Shown: positions 8,330 through 16,871, counted from the stretch's first letter. The stretch: DNA of 25,228 nt from an uncultured Lachnospiraceae bacterium (GCA_910588295.1 CAJUQO010000050.1:1-25228); one strand, 5' to 3'. Made by a program: numbers and translations. The notes: generated by a model from the letters alone, not told the origin.

Positions 8330-9211
8330 ATGGAGAAGATGGATATCCGAACGGATCTGGCTCTGGAGAGCAGGGAGAAATTTGAGCGCGATGATGTGGA
8401 GATCCCGGGCGTGAAGATCCGGGAGAAACATAGTCCTCTGAAACGAGTGCACACCACAATCGTGCAGATTACAAACAAAGAGGGCGCTAATATCATGAAA
8501 AAGCCCAAAGGCAGCTATATCACCATGGAGATCCCGGAATTTTCCGTGGCGGACGAGGAGATCCAGCGGGACGTGTCCAGCGAGCTGTGCCGCTATCTGC
8601 TGCGGCTGCTGAAAAAGAGGAAGCCGGAGTCTGTGCTGGTGGTGGGGCTGGGCAACCGGGACATTACGCCGGACGCTCTGGGCCCTAGGGTGGTAGAACA
8701 TCTGGCGGTTTCCCGGCATATTGCCATGGAATATGGCAGAGATCTGGTGCCTGGCGGCGGAAGCTGTGTGCTCAGCAGTATTGCCCCCGGTGTTATGGGG
8801 CAGACCGGAATGGAGACGCTGGAGATCGTGAAGGGTATTGTGGCGGAGACTTCACCGGATCTGGTGGTGGCGGTGGATGCCCTGGCGGCCCGGAGCCTGA
8901 AAAGACTAAACTGCACGATCCAGATCACGGATACGGGCATTAATCCCGGATCGGGGGTGTTTAACCACAGAAACGGGCTGAACCAGGAGACGCTGGGGAT
9001 TCCGGTCATCGGCATCGGCGTGCCCACGGTGGTGGATGCGGCGACCATTGTATTTGATGCGCTGGAAGACGGCGGCGGGGGGCACAGCGATCTGCCGGAG
9101 CGGCTGCAAAGTATGTTTGTCACGCCCAAGGATGTGGATGAGACGCTGAAGGCTCTGAGCCTGGCAGTGGCCGAGGCGATTAACCTGGCGGTGGATGAGA
9201 TCGCTGTCTGA
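8330..9211 (+). CDS. gpr: Germination protease (spore SASP endopeptidase)
   Basis: The protein is 293 residues. GPR degrades small acid-soluble spore proteins during germination and is made as a zymogen in the forespore. It starts MEKMDIRTDLALESRE (the propeptide-type N-terminus), followed by the core motifs VLVVGLGNRDITPDALGPRVV (around residues 103-120, with D111 and D115), GVMGQTGMETLEIV, PDLVVAVDALAARS and TDTGINPGSGVFNHRNGLN. All are typical of peptidase family A25. The ATG at 8330 was chosen with AAAGGA about 11 bases upstream; a second ATG at 8339 is the alternative. It lies divergent from rpsT, and spoIIP follows 143 bp downstream, the arrangement known in spore formers. I could not identify a convincing SigG promoter by eye. 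Confidence 0.96.
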   Translation: MEKMDIRTDLALESREKFERDDVEIPGVKIREKHSPLKRVHTTIVQITNKEGANIMKKPKGSYITMEIPEFSVADEEIQRDVSSELCRYLLRLLKKRKPESVLVVGLGNRDITPDALGPRVVEHLAVSRHIAMEYGRDLVPGGGSCVLSSIAPGVMGQTGMETLEIVKGIVAETSPDLVVAVDALAARSLKRLNCTIQITDTGINPGSGVFNHRNGLNQETLGIPVIGIGVPTVVDAATIVFDALEDGGGGHSDLPERLQSMFVTPKDVDETLKALSLAVAEAINLAVDEIAV

Positions 9212-9266
9212 CTGCCGCATTTTTCAGGCATGAAAAAGAGGCTTGTCTCGTATATTATAAAATGGG

Positions 9267-9294
9267 GTAATAGTTCAGCTTATCTGGATAATGG
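9267..9294. repeat. Degenerate GTAACAGTTCAG-type palindrome upstream of spoIIP
   Basis: GTAATAGTTCAG, then CTTAT, then CTGGATAATGG resembles the better-kept copies at 11055-11079 and 16720-16747, but its right arm has drifted. It lies in the gpr-spoIIP spacer. Confidence 0.4.
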
Positions 9295-9354
9295 TAAAAC
9301 GGGACAGAGCATTGCGGTCGAGGGGAGGCGGTCAGGGCGAACGGTAATAAATGG

Positions 9355-10830
9355 ATGAGGCAGGCGGCCAGTGTGCTGGCCTGTGCGGCCGGGGCGGCTA
9401 TTCTGGCCTGGAGCGGGCAGGAGATAGTCGGGCAGTATGAAAACCCGGGGCTGGCTCTGGAAGATGCCTGTCTGGCATTGGCGGGGGATGCCGCGCTTAA
9501 ACTGTATGTACCGGAGTTGTATTATGACACGGCAGATATGTCGTTCTGGCATTCTCTGACAGAAGCGGTGCGGACCAGAATGCCGGTGATGAGTTTTCTG
9601 ATGCGCCAGACAGAAGAAACTACGGTGGTGGAAGATGAGTATACCAGGCAGGAACTGATCGAGTCGGGCCGCCGTTCGTTTCTCCAGTCGCTGCTGCGGG
9701 AAAATCAAAGACAGGCTGTGCAAAATGAAAATGCGGTCGCGGCAGGGAAGGAGACAGCGCCGGGGGATGGACAGGCGGGGAACGGGCCGGAGGAGGGAAC
9801 CGTGTCCTCCCTGGAAGAGAGCGGGGGATCGGCGGATTCTACGCAGGAACCGGCCGGGGCGGAAGACGGGAATCGGACGCAGGAAGGGCAGAAGGAACAG
9901 GCAGAAGGTGATGGCTCCGGTCTGCAGGAACCATCAGATTCGGCGGAAAGCAAAGCGGACGAGGATACTCAGGACAGTTCCGGTCAGCGGGAAACGCCTC
10001 AGGATGGAGAAACCGGGAAGGATCAGGAGACCGGTGAAGAGCCATTACCCTTTAAATCTCTGCTGGGGGAGGACGGGGAAAAACTTCAGGACTACGATAC
10101 CCTCCTGGATCATTATTTCGTGGTAGATCCAGTTACAATGGTGGACAGCAAGCTGATCAATTTGCAGGATCTGGCCGAGCCGGATATGACCATGAAGCAG
10201 CCGGCCGATCAGGGCTATCAGATCCTGATTTACCATACGCATTCCCAGGAAAGCTATGAAGATTCCCGGACAGGTGACAGCAGTACCACAGTGGTGGGTG
10301 TAGGGGCATATTTGAAGGAGCTTCTGGAGGGCTATGGCTATTCCGTGTGCCATGTGACGGACAGCTTTGATCTGGTGGACGGCAAGATTGACCGGAACGA
10401 GGCCTACAGTAATGCCAGAGAAAGGATTTTGGACATTCTCGATGAGCATCCGGGTATCCAGGTGGTGCTGGATGTCCACCGGGACGGCGTCTCGGAGAGT
10501 AAACATCTGGTTACGGAGGTGGACGGACGGCAGACGGCGAAAATCATGTTTTTTAACGGGCTCAGCCAGACGCGGAGTGTGGGAAAGATTACGTATTTGG
10601 AAAATCCTTACATAAAAGATAATCTGGCCTTTTCTTTTCAGACAGAATATATCACGGACAGCATGTACCCGGATCTGTGCCGATGTATTTATTTAAAAGG
10701 CTACCGGTATAATCTGGATCTGCGGCCGCAGTCCATGCTGGTAGAGGTGGGAGCACAGACGAATACGGTGGAGGAGGCAAAAAACGCCATGATTCCGCTG
10801 GCAGAGGCGCTGCATAAGGTACTGCAGTAG
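9355..10830 (+). CDS. spoIIP: Stage II sporulation protein P (engulfment peptidoglycan hydrolase)
   Basis: The protein is 491 residues from the ATG at 9355. SpoIIP is the amidase/endopeptidase of the DMP machine that thins septal peptidoglycan during engulfment. A membrane segment lies at residues 3-19 (QAASVLACAAGAAILAW). The catalytic domain begins near residue 285, with QILIYHTHSQESY (H294, H296, E299) and VVLDVHRDG (H375), and ends QSMLVEVGAQTNTVEEA. Between about residues 125 and 230 is a long Glu/Gln/Gly/Ser/Asp-rich linker, probably disordered. The start is uncertain: no good ribosome binding site precedes 9355, and the frame has no other normal start before the TAA at 9295. A SigE-like -10 (CGTATATT near 9249) may drive it; this is weak. 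Confidence 0.94.
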   Translation: MRQAASVLACAAGAAILAWSGQEIVGQYENPGLALEDACLALAGDAALKLYVPELYYDTADMSFWHSLTEAVRTRMPVMSFLMRQTEETTVVEDEYTRQELIESGRRSFLQSLLRENQRQAVQNENAVAAGKETAPGDGQAGNGPEEGTVSSLEESGGSADSTQEPAGAEDGNRTQEGQKEQAEGDGSGLQEPSDSAESKADEDTQDSSGQRETPQDGETGKDQETGEEPLPFKSLLGEDGEKLQDYDTLLDHYFVVDPVTMVDSKLINLQDLAEPDMTMKQPADQGYQILIYHTHSQESYEDSRTGDSSTTVVGVGAYLKELLEGYGYSVCHVTDSFDLVDGKIDRNEAYSNARERILDILDEHPGIQVVLDVHRDGVSESKHLVTEVDGRQTAKIMFFNGLSQTRSVGKITYLENPYIKDNLAFSFQTEYITDSMYPDLCRCIYLKGYRYNLDLRPQSMLVEVGAQTNTVEEAKNAMIPLAEALHKVLQ

Positions 10831-10895
10831 GGAAGTAGTAAGGCGGCCGCTGCCTCGGCCTACCAGGTATAGCTGATAGAAAATGATGGAAAGAA

Positions 10896-11079
10896 GTAAC
10901 AGCTCAGACAGGTCTTTGCACTTTGCGGCAAAGACCGTAAGAACATGATTCAGGAGTGCAAAAGTCTCCACTTCGTTCCGGTCGGTTCTGAATGAGCGCC
11001 ACTGGCGCTCAGAACCCCATCGCGAAGCGATTTTTAATGGACTTTTGTATGCAGCAGGTCAGCTTGTCTGAACTGTTAC
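10896..11079. repeat. MITE-like structured repeat element of about 184 bp
   Basis: The spoIIP-ABC spacer (376 bp, no gene) holds a segment bracketed by inverted ends: GTAACAGCTCAGACA (10896-10910) and, inverted, TGTCTGAACTGTTAC (11065-11079), differing at one position. Inside are several hairpins: GGTCTTTGC/GCAAAGACC, GGTTCT..GAGCGCC/GGCGCTC..AGAACC, and ATCGC-GAA-GCGAT followed by TTTTT, plus CAAAAGTC/GACTTTTG further out. Nested stems with terminal inverted repeats suggest a non-autonomous mobile element or a REP-like repeat. The ATCGC hairpin with T run may serve as the spoIIP terminator. Confidence 0.6.
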
Positions 11080-11091
11080 GGAAAGAATGGA

Positions 11092-11120
11092 TTGTTTTGT
11101 GTTTTTTTTCGCAGTATAAT
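11092..11120 (+). promoter_or_regulatory. Promoter of the sugar ABC transporter operon
   Basis: TTGTTT (11092-11097) and a perfect TATAAT (11115-11120) are spaced by 17 bases. The predicted start near 11127 gives a leader of about 80 nt containing the hairpin at 11141-11171. Confidence 0.75.
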
Positions 11121-11140
11121 AGGCAAAGCGAGAGAAAAAA

Positions 11141-11171
11141 GTAACAGTTCGGCCTCCGGCAGAACTGTTAC
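11141..11171 (+). promoter_or_regulatory. Leader hairpin, GTAACAGTTC palindrome
   Basis: GTAACAGTTC (11141-11150) and GAACTGTTAC (11162-11171) form a perfect 10-bp stem with an 11-base loop. It lies in the 5' leader of the ABC operon, 35 bases before the ATG. There is no T run, so it is not an intrinsic terminator; it could be an operator or an mRNA-stabilising hairpin. It belongs to the dispersed repeat family seen elsewhere in the window. Confidence 0.6.
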
Positions 11172-11206
11172 AGATAAAATACTGTAAAAGACATGGGGTA
11201 GAGAGC

Positions 11207-12316
11207 ATGAAGGTTGTATTGCAGAACTTGACAAAAATATTCCCTGGCAGGGGACGGAAGGCCAGGGGAGCGGTGACGGCCGTTGGGGATTTTTCTTATG
11301 AGATTCCAGATGGGAAGCTAATCGGGCTGTTGGGACCCTCGGGGTGCGGGAAGAGTACGACGCTGCATTTGATCAGCGGATTGCAGAAGCCCACCAGCGG
11401 GCATATTTTCTTCGGGGATGAGGATGTGACGGATTTGCCGCCGGAGAAGAGAGGAATCGGGCTGGTGTTTCAGAATTATGCTTTGTATCCCCATCTGACG
11501 GTGGAACAGAATATTTTGTTTCCGCTGCAAAATTTTAAGGGAAAGGATAAGCTGTCCAAAGGCCGGATGCTGGAGAAAGCAGAGGAGGCTGCACGGCTTG
11601 TCCAGATCGAGGAGCTGATGGACCGCAGGCCCGGCGAGCTCTCCGGCGGGCAGCAGCAGCGGGTGGCCATTGCCCGCGCGCTGGTGAAGATGCCGAAGGT
11701 TCTTTTGCTGGACGAGCCGCTGTCAAACCTGGACGCCAGGCTCAGGCTTCAGACCAGGGAGGAGATCCGGAGGATTCAGAGGGAGACGGGGATCACGACA
11801 ATCTTTGTGACCCATGACCAGGAGGAGGCCATGAGTATCTCCGACCAGATTGTGGTCATGAAGGAGGGGATCGTCCAGCAGATCGGGAAACCTCAGGCGG
11901 TCTATGACGATCCGGTCAATCTGTTTGTGGCCAAATTTCTGGGGACGCCGCCGATCAACGTTTTTGTAGGGCATGTCCAGGGGAGCCGGCTGTATATCGG
12001 GGCGGATGCCGTTCTCGGTGTGTCCGGCGTACCCGACGGAGAGGTCTATGTGGGGGTGCGCCCGGAGGGATTTGTGCCTTGCGAAGACGGGCCCTTTGCC
12101 TGTGATCTGAAAGGGATTGAGGTCATGGGGCGGGATACGAGCCTGGTTTTGTCCAATGAGGTTTCTCTGAATCCGACAGTCCGCGCCATTATCGGAGGAG
12201 AAAATCCCGTGGACGAGGAGACTAAGGCGGCTCGGTTTGAGCTTAAATTGGAGAAAGTATTCCTCTTTGACCAGGAGACTGAGAAACGGGTGCATTTTGA
12301 GGGGAGCAGGTTATGA
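11207..12316 (+). CDS. Sugar ABC transporter ATP-binding protein (MsmK/UgpC type)
   Basis: The protein is 369 residues and is the cytoplasmic ATPase powering uptake by the two permeases that follow. It has Walker A GPSGCGKST (43-51), a Q-loop in VFQNYALYPHLTV (Q89), signature LSGGQ (145-149), Walker B VLLLDE (165-170), D-loop SNLDARLR and the switch His in THDQEEAM (H203). A C-terminal TOBE-like regulatory region (about 240-369, with YVGVRPEGF) is typical of the carbohydrate (CUT1) family, where one ATPase may serve several transporters. The ATG at 11207 follows GGGGTAGAGAG. The substrate cannot be read from the ATPase. Its stop overlaps the next start (ATGA). No regulator gene adjoins the operon. 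Confidence 0.93.
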   Translation: MKVVLQNLTKIFPGRGRKARGAVTAVGDFSYEIPDGKLIGLLGPSGCGKSTTLHLISGLQKPTSGHIFFGDEDVTDLPPEKRGIGLVFQNYALYPHLTVEQNILFPLQNFKGKDKLSKGRMLEKAEEAARLVQIEELMDRRPGELSGGQQQRVAIARALVKMPKVLLLDEPLSNLDARLRLQTREEIRRIQRETGITTIFVTHDQEEAMSISDQIVVMKEGIVQQIGKPQAVYDDPVNLFVAKFLGTPPINVFVGHVQGSRLYIGADAVLGVSGVPDGEVYVGVRPEGFVPCEDGPFACDLKGIEVMGRDTSLVLSNEVSLNPTVRAIIGGENPVDEETKAARFELKLEKVFLFDQETEKRVHFEGSRL

Positions 12317-13221
12317 GGAAGAGAATATTTCGCGATAACGGTTTCAAGGGCTGGCTGTATCTGCTGCCGGCCATCCTCTTTCTGGGGGTTTTTCTGGTGT
12401 ATCCGCTGATCGATGTGTGGATATATTCCTTTGAGGAGGGATATAATTCCGCGGCCCAGACATATTACGGCATCGGCCCGTATAACTATTCTTATGTGCT
12501 TCATGACCCGTATTTTCTGCAGGCTGTAAAAAATACGTTTGTCCTGGTGGTAATCACCGTACCGCTGTCCACGGGGATCGCGCTGCTGATTTCTCTGGGG
12601 CTGAATTCGATCGGCACTTTGAAGGGCCTGTTCCAGACCATATATTTTCTGCCCTATGTGACCAATACCCTGGCGATCGGCCTGGTATTTATGATTCTGT
12701 TTAAGAAAACCGCCTACTCGGATGGGATGATCAATCTGCTGATCCACTGGTTTGGCGGAAATTCTGTGGATTTTATTGAGGGGCCCTACTGGGCTAAGAT
12801 GTTTGTACTGTGCGTCTATACGATCTGGGTGGTCATGCCTTTCAAGATACTGATACTGACCAGTGCGCTGGCCTCTGTAAACCAGGAGTATTACAACGCC
12901 GCCCGGGTGGACGGTACATCTTCGTTCCGCATCTTCATCCGGATCACCCTGCCGATGATTTCTCCGATGATTTTCTATCTGGTGATCACGGGCTTCATCG
13001 GCGCGTTTAAAGCCTACAGCGATGTGGTGGCCCTTTTTGGAACCAATCTGAACGCGGCAGGGATGAATACTATGGTCGGTTATATCTATGATATGCTGTA
13101 CGGTGACAGCGGCGGCTATCCGTCCTACGCGTCAGCGTCAGCTATCCTGCTGTTTGTCATTGTACTGACAGTCACCTGTATAAATTTGCTGATCAGCAAA
13201 AGAAAAATACACTATTATTAA
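12313..13221 (+). CDS. Sugar ABC transporter permease (MalF/UgpA type)
   Basis: The protein is 302 residues with six predicted membrane helices, the first at WLYLLPAILFLGVFLVYPLI near residue 14. The cytoplasmic EAA loop that docks to the ATPase is clear: EYYNAARVDGTSSFRIFIRITLPMISP (around residues 195-220), shown here only by its ends, with the expected AxxDG core. Size and the N-terminal LLPAILF segment fit the MalF-like CUT1 half. The gene overlaps the ATPase gene by 4 bp and is followed after 11 bp by the second permease, so it is translated from the same operon. Confidence 0.93.
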   Translation: MRKRIFRDNGFKGWLYLLPAILFLGVFLVYPLIDVWIYSFEEGYNSAAQTYYGIGPYNYSYVLHDPYFLQAVKNTFVLVVITVPLSTGIALLISLGLNSIGTLKGLFQTIYFLPYVTNTLAIGLVFMILFKKTAYSDGMINLLIHWFGGNSVDFIEGPYWAKMFVLCVYTIWVVMPFKILILTSALASVNQEYYNAARVDGTSSFRIFIRITLPMISPMIFYLVITGFIGAFKAYSDVVALFGTNLNAAGMNTMVGYIYDMLYGDSGGYPSYASASAILLFVIVLTVTCINLLISKRKIHYY

Positions 13222-13232
13222 AGGAAGCCATT

Positions 13233-14108
13233 ATGGAAAAGAAAATAGATTATGACAGCATCGAGCGGACATCCAAAGTCCGTGGGAGAGGCAAACGGAC
13301 AGTTACCTATGTATTCCTGACCTTATGGGCGGCTATTGTGCTGTTTCCCTTTTACTGGATGCTCCTGACATCGGTGAAAAGCTACAGCGCCTACAATTCG
13401 GAATTTATTCCCCGGTTTTTCACGCTGTCTCCGACGCTGCAAAACTATGCTGATGCTTTCACGGCCGTGCCGCTGGGGAATTATCTGCTCAATACGCTGA
13501 TTTTTGCCGTCGTAACCACAGCGGTCATGCTGGTGGTGATCACTTTGGCGGCTTTTGCCTTTGCCCGGCTGGATTTTAAAGGGAAAAATATCGTTTTTGT
13601 GGTGTTCCTCTCGCTGATGATGATTCCCAATGAACTGGTGATCATCACCAATTTTGTGACTATTACCAATCTGGATCTGCGCAATACCTTTTCCGGATTG
13701 ATCCTGCCCTCTGTTACATCGGTGTTTTATATTTATCTGCTGAAAGAGAATTTTGAGCAGATACCGGACAGCCTGTACTATGCGGCCAAGGTAGACGGCA
13801 CGTCGGACCTAAAATATCTGTGGAAAGTGATGCTGCCGATCTCGAAGCCCACCCTGGTCACAGTCACGATCCTGAAAGTGATTGAGTGCTGGAATTCCTA
13901 TGTATGGCCCCGGCTGATCACCGATGATGAGGCTTACTATCTGGTTTCCAACGGGATTCAGGAGATCCGGGAAAACGGCTTTGGCCGCGAGAATATCCCG
14001 GCTATGATGGCGGCGGTGACGGTGATCTCCCTTCCGCTGATCCTGCTGTTTCTACTGTTTCGGAGGAAGATCATGGAGGGCGTGGTCAGAGGAGGTACAA
14101 AGGGATGA
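13233..14108 (+). CDS. Sugar ABC transporter permease (MalG/UgpE type)
   Basis: The protein is 291 residues. Six membrane helices are visible, starting at YVFLTLWAAIVLFPFYWML, followed by the SVKS..YNSEFIPRFFTLSPTLQNYADAF region typical of MalG-type partners. The EAA loop reads SLYYAAKVDGTSDLKYLWKV, then MLPISKPTL. It pairs with the upstream permease to form the pore. Ribosome binding site AAAGGAAG precedes the ATG. Its end overlaps the start of the solute-binding protein gene by 4 bp (ATGA), so the stoichiometry is probably set by coupling. Confidence 0.93.
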   Translation: MEKKIDYDSIERTSKVRGRGKRTVTYVFLTLWAAIVLFPFYWMLLTSVKSYSAYNSEFIPRFFTLSPTLQNYADAFTAVPLGNYLLNTLIFAVVTTAVMLVVITLAAFAFARLDFKGKNIVFVVFLSLMMIPNELVIITNFVTITNLDLRNTFSGLILPSVTSVFYIYLLKENFEQIPDSLYYAAKVDGTSDLKYLWKVMLPISKPTLVTVTILKVIECWNSYVWPRLITDDEAYYLVSNGIQEIRENGFGRENIPAMMAAVTVISLPLILLFLLFRRKIMEGVVRGGTKG

Positions 14109-15727
14109 GAAAAGAGGGAGACAGTTTCATTTTGCGTCGTCTGCTGGCGGTGCTGGCGGTATGCGGCCTGGGTCTGCTCACTGGATGCCATGGCAGGAAA
14201 GAGGAGGCGGAAGCCTTTGTCTTACCGGGGCAGTTCGATGATTCCCGGGAATATGAGATTATCTTCTGGGCGAAAAATGATACCAACAAGACCCAGACGG
14301 CGATCTATGAACAGGCCATCGCAGATTTTGGGGAGCTGTATCCGAATATTACCGTAAACCTGCGGCTGTATACGGATTATGGAAAAATATATAACGATGT
14401 GATTACGAATATTGCCACAAATACCACGCCCAACGTGTGCATTACCTATCCCGACCACATTGCCACCTATGTGACGGGGGATAACCGGGTTGTCCCTCTG
14501 GAGGGACTGTTTGCGGATGAAAAATACGGCCTCGGGGGAAGCGAGGTGCGCTTTGAGGCTCCGGGAGCCGACGAGATTATTCCGCAGTTTCTGGAAGAAT
14601 GCTCCTTTGGGGGGCATTATTATGCCGTGCCCTATATGCGTTCCACGGAGGCCTGTTACATTAATAAGACTTACGTGGAACAGCTGGGCTATACTCTGCC
14701 GGATGTGCTGACCTGGGACTTTATATGGGAGGTCTCCGAGGCGGCCATGGCCCGGCACGGAGACGGCAATTTTGCGGTCAACGGCCAGAAGGTGCTGATT
14801 CCGTTTATCTATAAATCCACTGACAATATGATGATTCAGATGCTGAAACAAAAGGGCGCCGGGTATTCCACAGACCGCGGGGAGATGCTGCTGTTTAATG
14901 ATACCACGAAAGAGTTGCTGTACACGGTGGCGGAGCATGCCACAAGCAGGGCGTTTTCCACGTTCAAGATATCCAGCTATCCCGCCAATTTCCTCAATGC
15001 GGGCCAGTGCCTGTTTGCGGTGGATTCCACGGCCGGGGCCACCTGGATGGGGACGGAAGCGCCTTTGTCAGACATCAGCGAGGACAAGATCGTGCAGTTT
15101 GAGACCGCAGTCCGTCCGATTCCCCAGTTTGATGCGGGTGATCCTCAGATGATCTCCCAGGGTCCGTCGGTCTGTATTTTTAATAAGGAAGACCCCCAGG
15201 AGGTTCTGGCTTCCTGGTTGTTTGTGCAGTATCTGCTGAGCAATAAGGTGCAGATTGCCTACTCACAAACGGAGGGCTATGTGCCCGTAACCTCGACGGC
15301 ACAGCATTCACCGGAATATCAGGATTATCTTGCCCGGAGCGGTGAGGACAATACTACCCATTACGACGTCAAGATCCAGGCCGCCGGACTGCTTTTGGAT
15401 CATGTGGATCATACGTTTGTCACACCGGTGTTCAGCGGCTCTACATCCCTGCGCGATGCCGCCGGGCAGCTCATCGAGGATACTGTAAAATCATCCAGAA
15501 GAGGGGAGAGTATTGATGAGGCATACATGGAGAAGTTATACAGTGATGTGACCTCCCTGTACCGCCTGGATCAGATCGGCGGACAGGGGAGTCTCTCCTC
15601 TGGAAAAGCTATGCTTGGCCCCCTTCCGCGGACAGCGGTTGTTCTGCTTTCTGCCCTGGCAGCGACATGGTTTTTGATGATTATATATGTGGTTTATAAA
15701 ACTATGAAAACTAGAAAAGGCTATTGA
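14105..15727 (+). CDS. Extracellular solute-binding lipoprotein (family 1) with C-terminal membrane segment
   Basis: The protein is 540 residues, with AGGAGG 8 bases before the ATG. The N-terminus is a lipoprotein signal, LLAVLAVCGLGLLTGC, with the lipidated Cys at residue 28. The mature part is a family-1 sugar-binding fold (EIIFWAKNDTNKTQTAIYEQ; LYPNITVNLRLYTDYGKIYN; TPNVCITYPDHIATYV; PYMRSTEACYINKTYVEQLG). It captures a carbohydrate outside the membrane for the two permeases; the sugar is not evident. Unusually, residues about 510-532 (TAVVLLSALAATWFLMIIYV) form a clear C-terminal membrane helix followed by the basic tail YKTMKTRKGY. At 540 residues it is also longer than the common 420-450. 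Last gene of the operon; no strong terminator follows. Confidence 0.9.
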   Translation: MRKEGDSFILRRLLAVLAVCGLGLLTGCHGRKEEAEAFVLPGQFDDSREYEIIFWAKNDTNKTQTAIYEQAIADFGELYPNITVNLRLYTDYGKIYNDVITNIATNTTPNVCITYPDHIATYVTGDNRVVPLEGLFADEKYGLGGSEVRFEAPGADEIIPQFLEECSFGGHYYAVPYMRSTEACYINKTYVEQLGYTLPDVLTWDFIWEVSEAAMARHGDGNFAVNGQKVLIPFIYKSTDNMMIQMLKQKGAGYSTDRGEMLLFNDTTKELLYTVAEHATSRAFSTFKISSYPANFLNAGQCLFAVDSTAGATWMGTEAPLSDISEDKIVQFETAVRPIPQFDAGDPQMISQGPSVCIFNKEDPQEVLASWLFVQYLLSNKVQIAYSQTEGYVPVTSTAQHSPEYQDYLARSGEDNTTHYDVKIQAAGLLLDHVDHTFVTPVFSGSTSLRDAAGQLIEDTVKSSRRGESIDEAYMEKLYSDVTSLYRLDQIGGQGSLSSGKAMLGPLPRTAVVLLSALAATWFLMIIYVVYKTMKTRKGY

Positions 15728-15742
15728 TAAATTCTCTCAAAA

Positions 15743-15786
15743 GTAGTAAGGTAGTGTTACTACGATTTTATGTGCGTGGATAAAAT
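15743..15786 (+). promoter_or_regulatory. Probable degV promoter with overlapping small palindrome
   Basis: GTAGTAA (15743-15749) and TTACTAC (15757-15763) form a 7-bp inverted repeat. TTACTA within its right arm could be a -35, with TAAAAT (15781-15786) as -10 after 18 bases. This would place transcription start near 15793 and rule out the ATG at 15770 as the degV start. The palindrome could be an operator. Confidence 0.45.
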
Positions 15787-15814
15787 ACTCTGTGGAGAGG
15801 TGGAAGAGAACGGT

Positions 15815-16714
15815 ATGAGCGAAGCATTCCATATATTTAGCGACGGTTCCTGCGACTTGCCGCCCCAATTGGCAAAGGAAAAGGGGATAACGGTGGTGCC
15901 TTTTTACGTATCCTTTGATGGTGAACACTACCAGAGAGAGATCGAAGAGATGGGGGTGCACGAGTTTTATCAGAGAATGGTGGATGAGCCCGGCGTGTAT
16001 CCTAAATCCTCCATGCCCGCTGTCCAGGATTACATGGACGCCTTTCTACCCGTGGTGCAGCGGGGGACGCCTTTGATCTGTATCTGTATTACGACCAAAT
16101 TCAGCGGCTCCATGCAGTCAGCCGTGAACGCAAAAAATATGCTTCTCGAAGACTATCCCGACGCGCGGATCACAGTGATCGACGCCACGGTCAACACGGT
16201 GCTGCAGGGACAGTATGTGCTGGAGGCCGTCCGTTTTAAGGAAAGTGGGGCGGGGTACGAGGAGACAGTGGCCAGACTGGAAGAGATTAAGTCTACGGGA
16301 CGCATTTTTTTTACCGTGGGTAATATGGAATATCTGCAGCACGGCGGCAGGATCGGAAAGGTGGCGGGGATTGCGGGGAGTATTTTAAAAATCCGCCCCC
16401 TGATTACTCTGAAGCAGGGGGAGATCTTCCCCTCCGGGATCGCCAGGAGCCGAAAGAAATCCATGGAGAAGACCATTAGGTTGATTGAGGACTATTTGGA
16501 CGGGCAGGAGGAGCCCATCGGCCATTTCAGCGTGGCTGTGGGGTACGGCTATGACTATGAGGAAGCGGTGGTTTACCGCGATATGGTTTTGAAAGAGTTG
16601 CGGGAGAAATATGGTCTGCAGGAACTTCCCATTTATCAGATCGGCGCGACGATAGGCGTACATACGGGTCCCTATCCGCTGGGTTTGGGCATTATCCGAA
16701 AGTCCGTACTTTGA
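15815..16714 (+). CDS. DegV family fatty-acid-binding protein
   Basis: The protein is 299 residues from the ATG at 15815. DegV/FakB proteins bind a fatty acid and present it to the FakA kinase; which role this copy has is unknown. Family features are FSDGSCDLPPQLAKEKGI at the N-terminus, PFYVSFDG, KSSMPAVQDYMDAF, CITTKFSGSMQSAVNAKNM (the TxSGT-like lipid-head site, here TKFSGS), EIKSTGRIFFTVGNMEYLQ, GGRIG, and the C-terminal IGATIGVHTGPYPLGLGI. The ATG at 15770 adds 15 residues but lies upstream of the likely -10; GGTGGAAGAG precedes 15815. Single-gene unit with its own terminator. Confidence 0.92.
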   Translation: MSEAFHIFSDGSCDLPPQLAKEKGITVVPFYVSFDGEHYQREIEEMGVHEFYQRMVDEPGVYPKSSMPAVQDYMDAFLPVVQRGTPLICICITTKFSGSMQSAVNAKNMLLEDYPDARITVIDATVNTVLQGQYVLEAVRFKESGAGYEETVARLEEIKSTGRIFFTVGNMEYLQHGGRIGKVAGIAGSILKIRPLITLKQGEIFPSGIARSRKKSMEKTIRLIEDYLDGQEEPIGHFSVAVGYGYDYEEAVVYRDMVLKELREKYGLQELPIYQIGATIGVHTGPYPLGLGIIRKSVL

Positions 16715-16719
16715 GTATG

Positions 16720-16747
16720 ACAGTTCAGCTTGTCTGGACTGTTTTTT
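16720..16747 (+). terminator. Intrinsic terminator of degV, GTAACAGTTCAG-type palindrome
   Basis: ACAGTTCAG (16720-16728), loop CTTGT, and CTGGACTGT (16734-16742) form a 9-bp stem with one G-U pair, followed by a run of six T. It starts 6 bases after the degV stop. The arms match the dispersed palindrome family. Confidence 0.85.
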
Positions 16748-16774
16748 GAAGCCACTATTTGTCGAATACGGCGT

Positions 16775-16849
16775 TTGACCTGGGGGAGAATATATGATAG
16801 AGTAATAAACTGAAAAAATCAGGTAACTGTGACGGTATGGAACAGTTAC
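16775..16849 (+). promoter_or_regulatory. Probable promoter and leader hairpin of the OB-fold lipoprotein gene
   Basis: TTGACC (16775-16780) and TAGAGT (16798-16803) with 17-base spacing make a plausible promoter. In the leader, GTAACTGT (16823-16830) and ACAGTTAC (16842-16849) form an 8-bp stem, placed just before the TAGGAGG ribosome binding site, much like the hairpin in the ABC operon leader. Confidence 0.5.
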
Positions 16850-16871
16850 AGACATTAGGAGGACATGGAAA

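Noticed and set aside
8593..9231. 212-codon minus-strand open frame over gpr
   Set aside because: Shadow of a highly conserved gene; Ser/Thr-rich nonsense translation.
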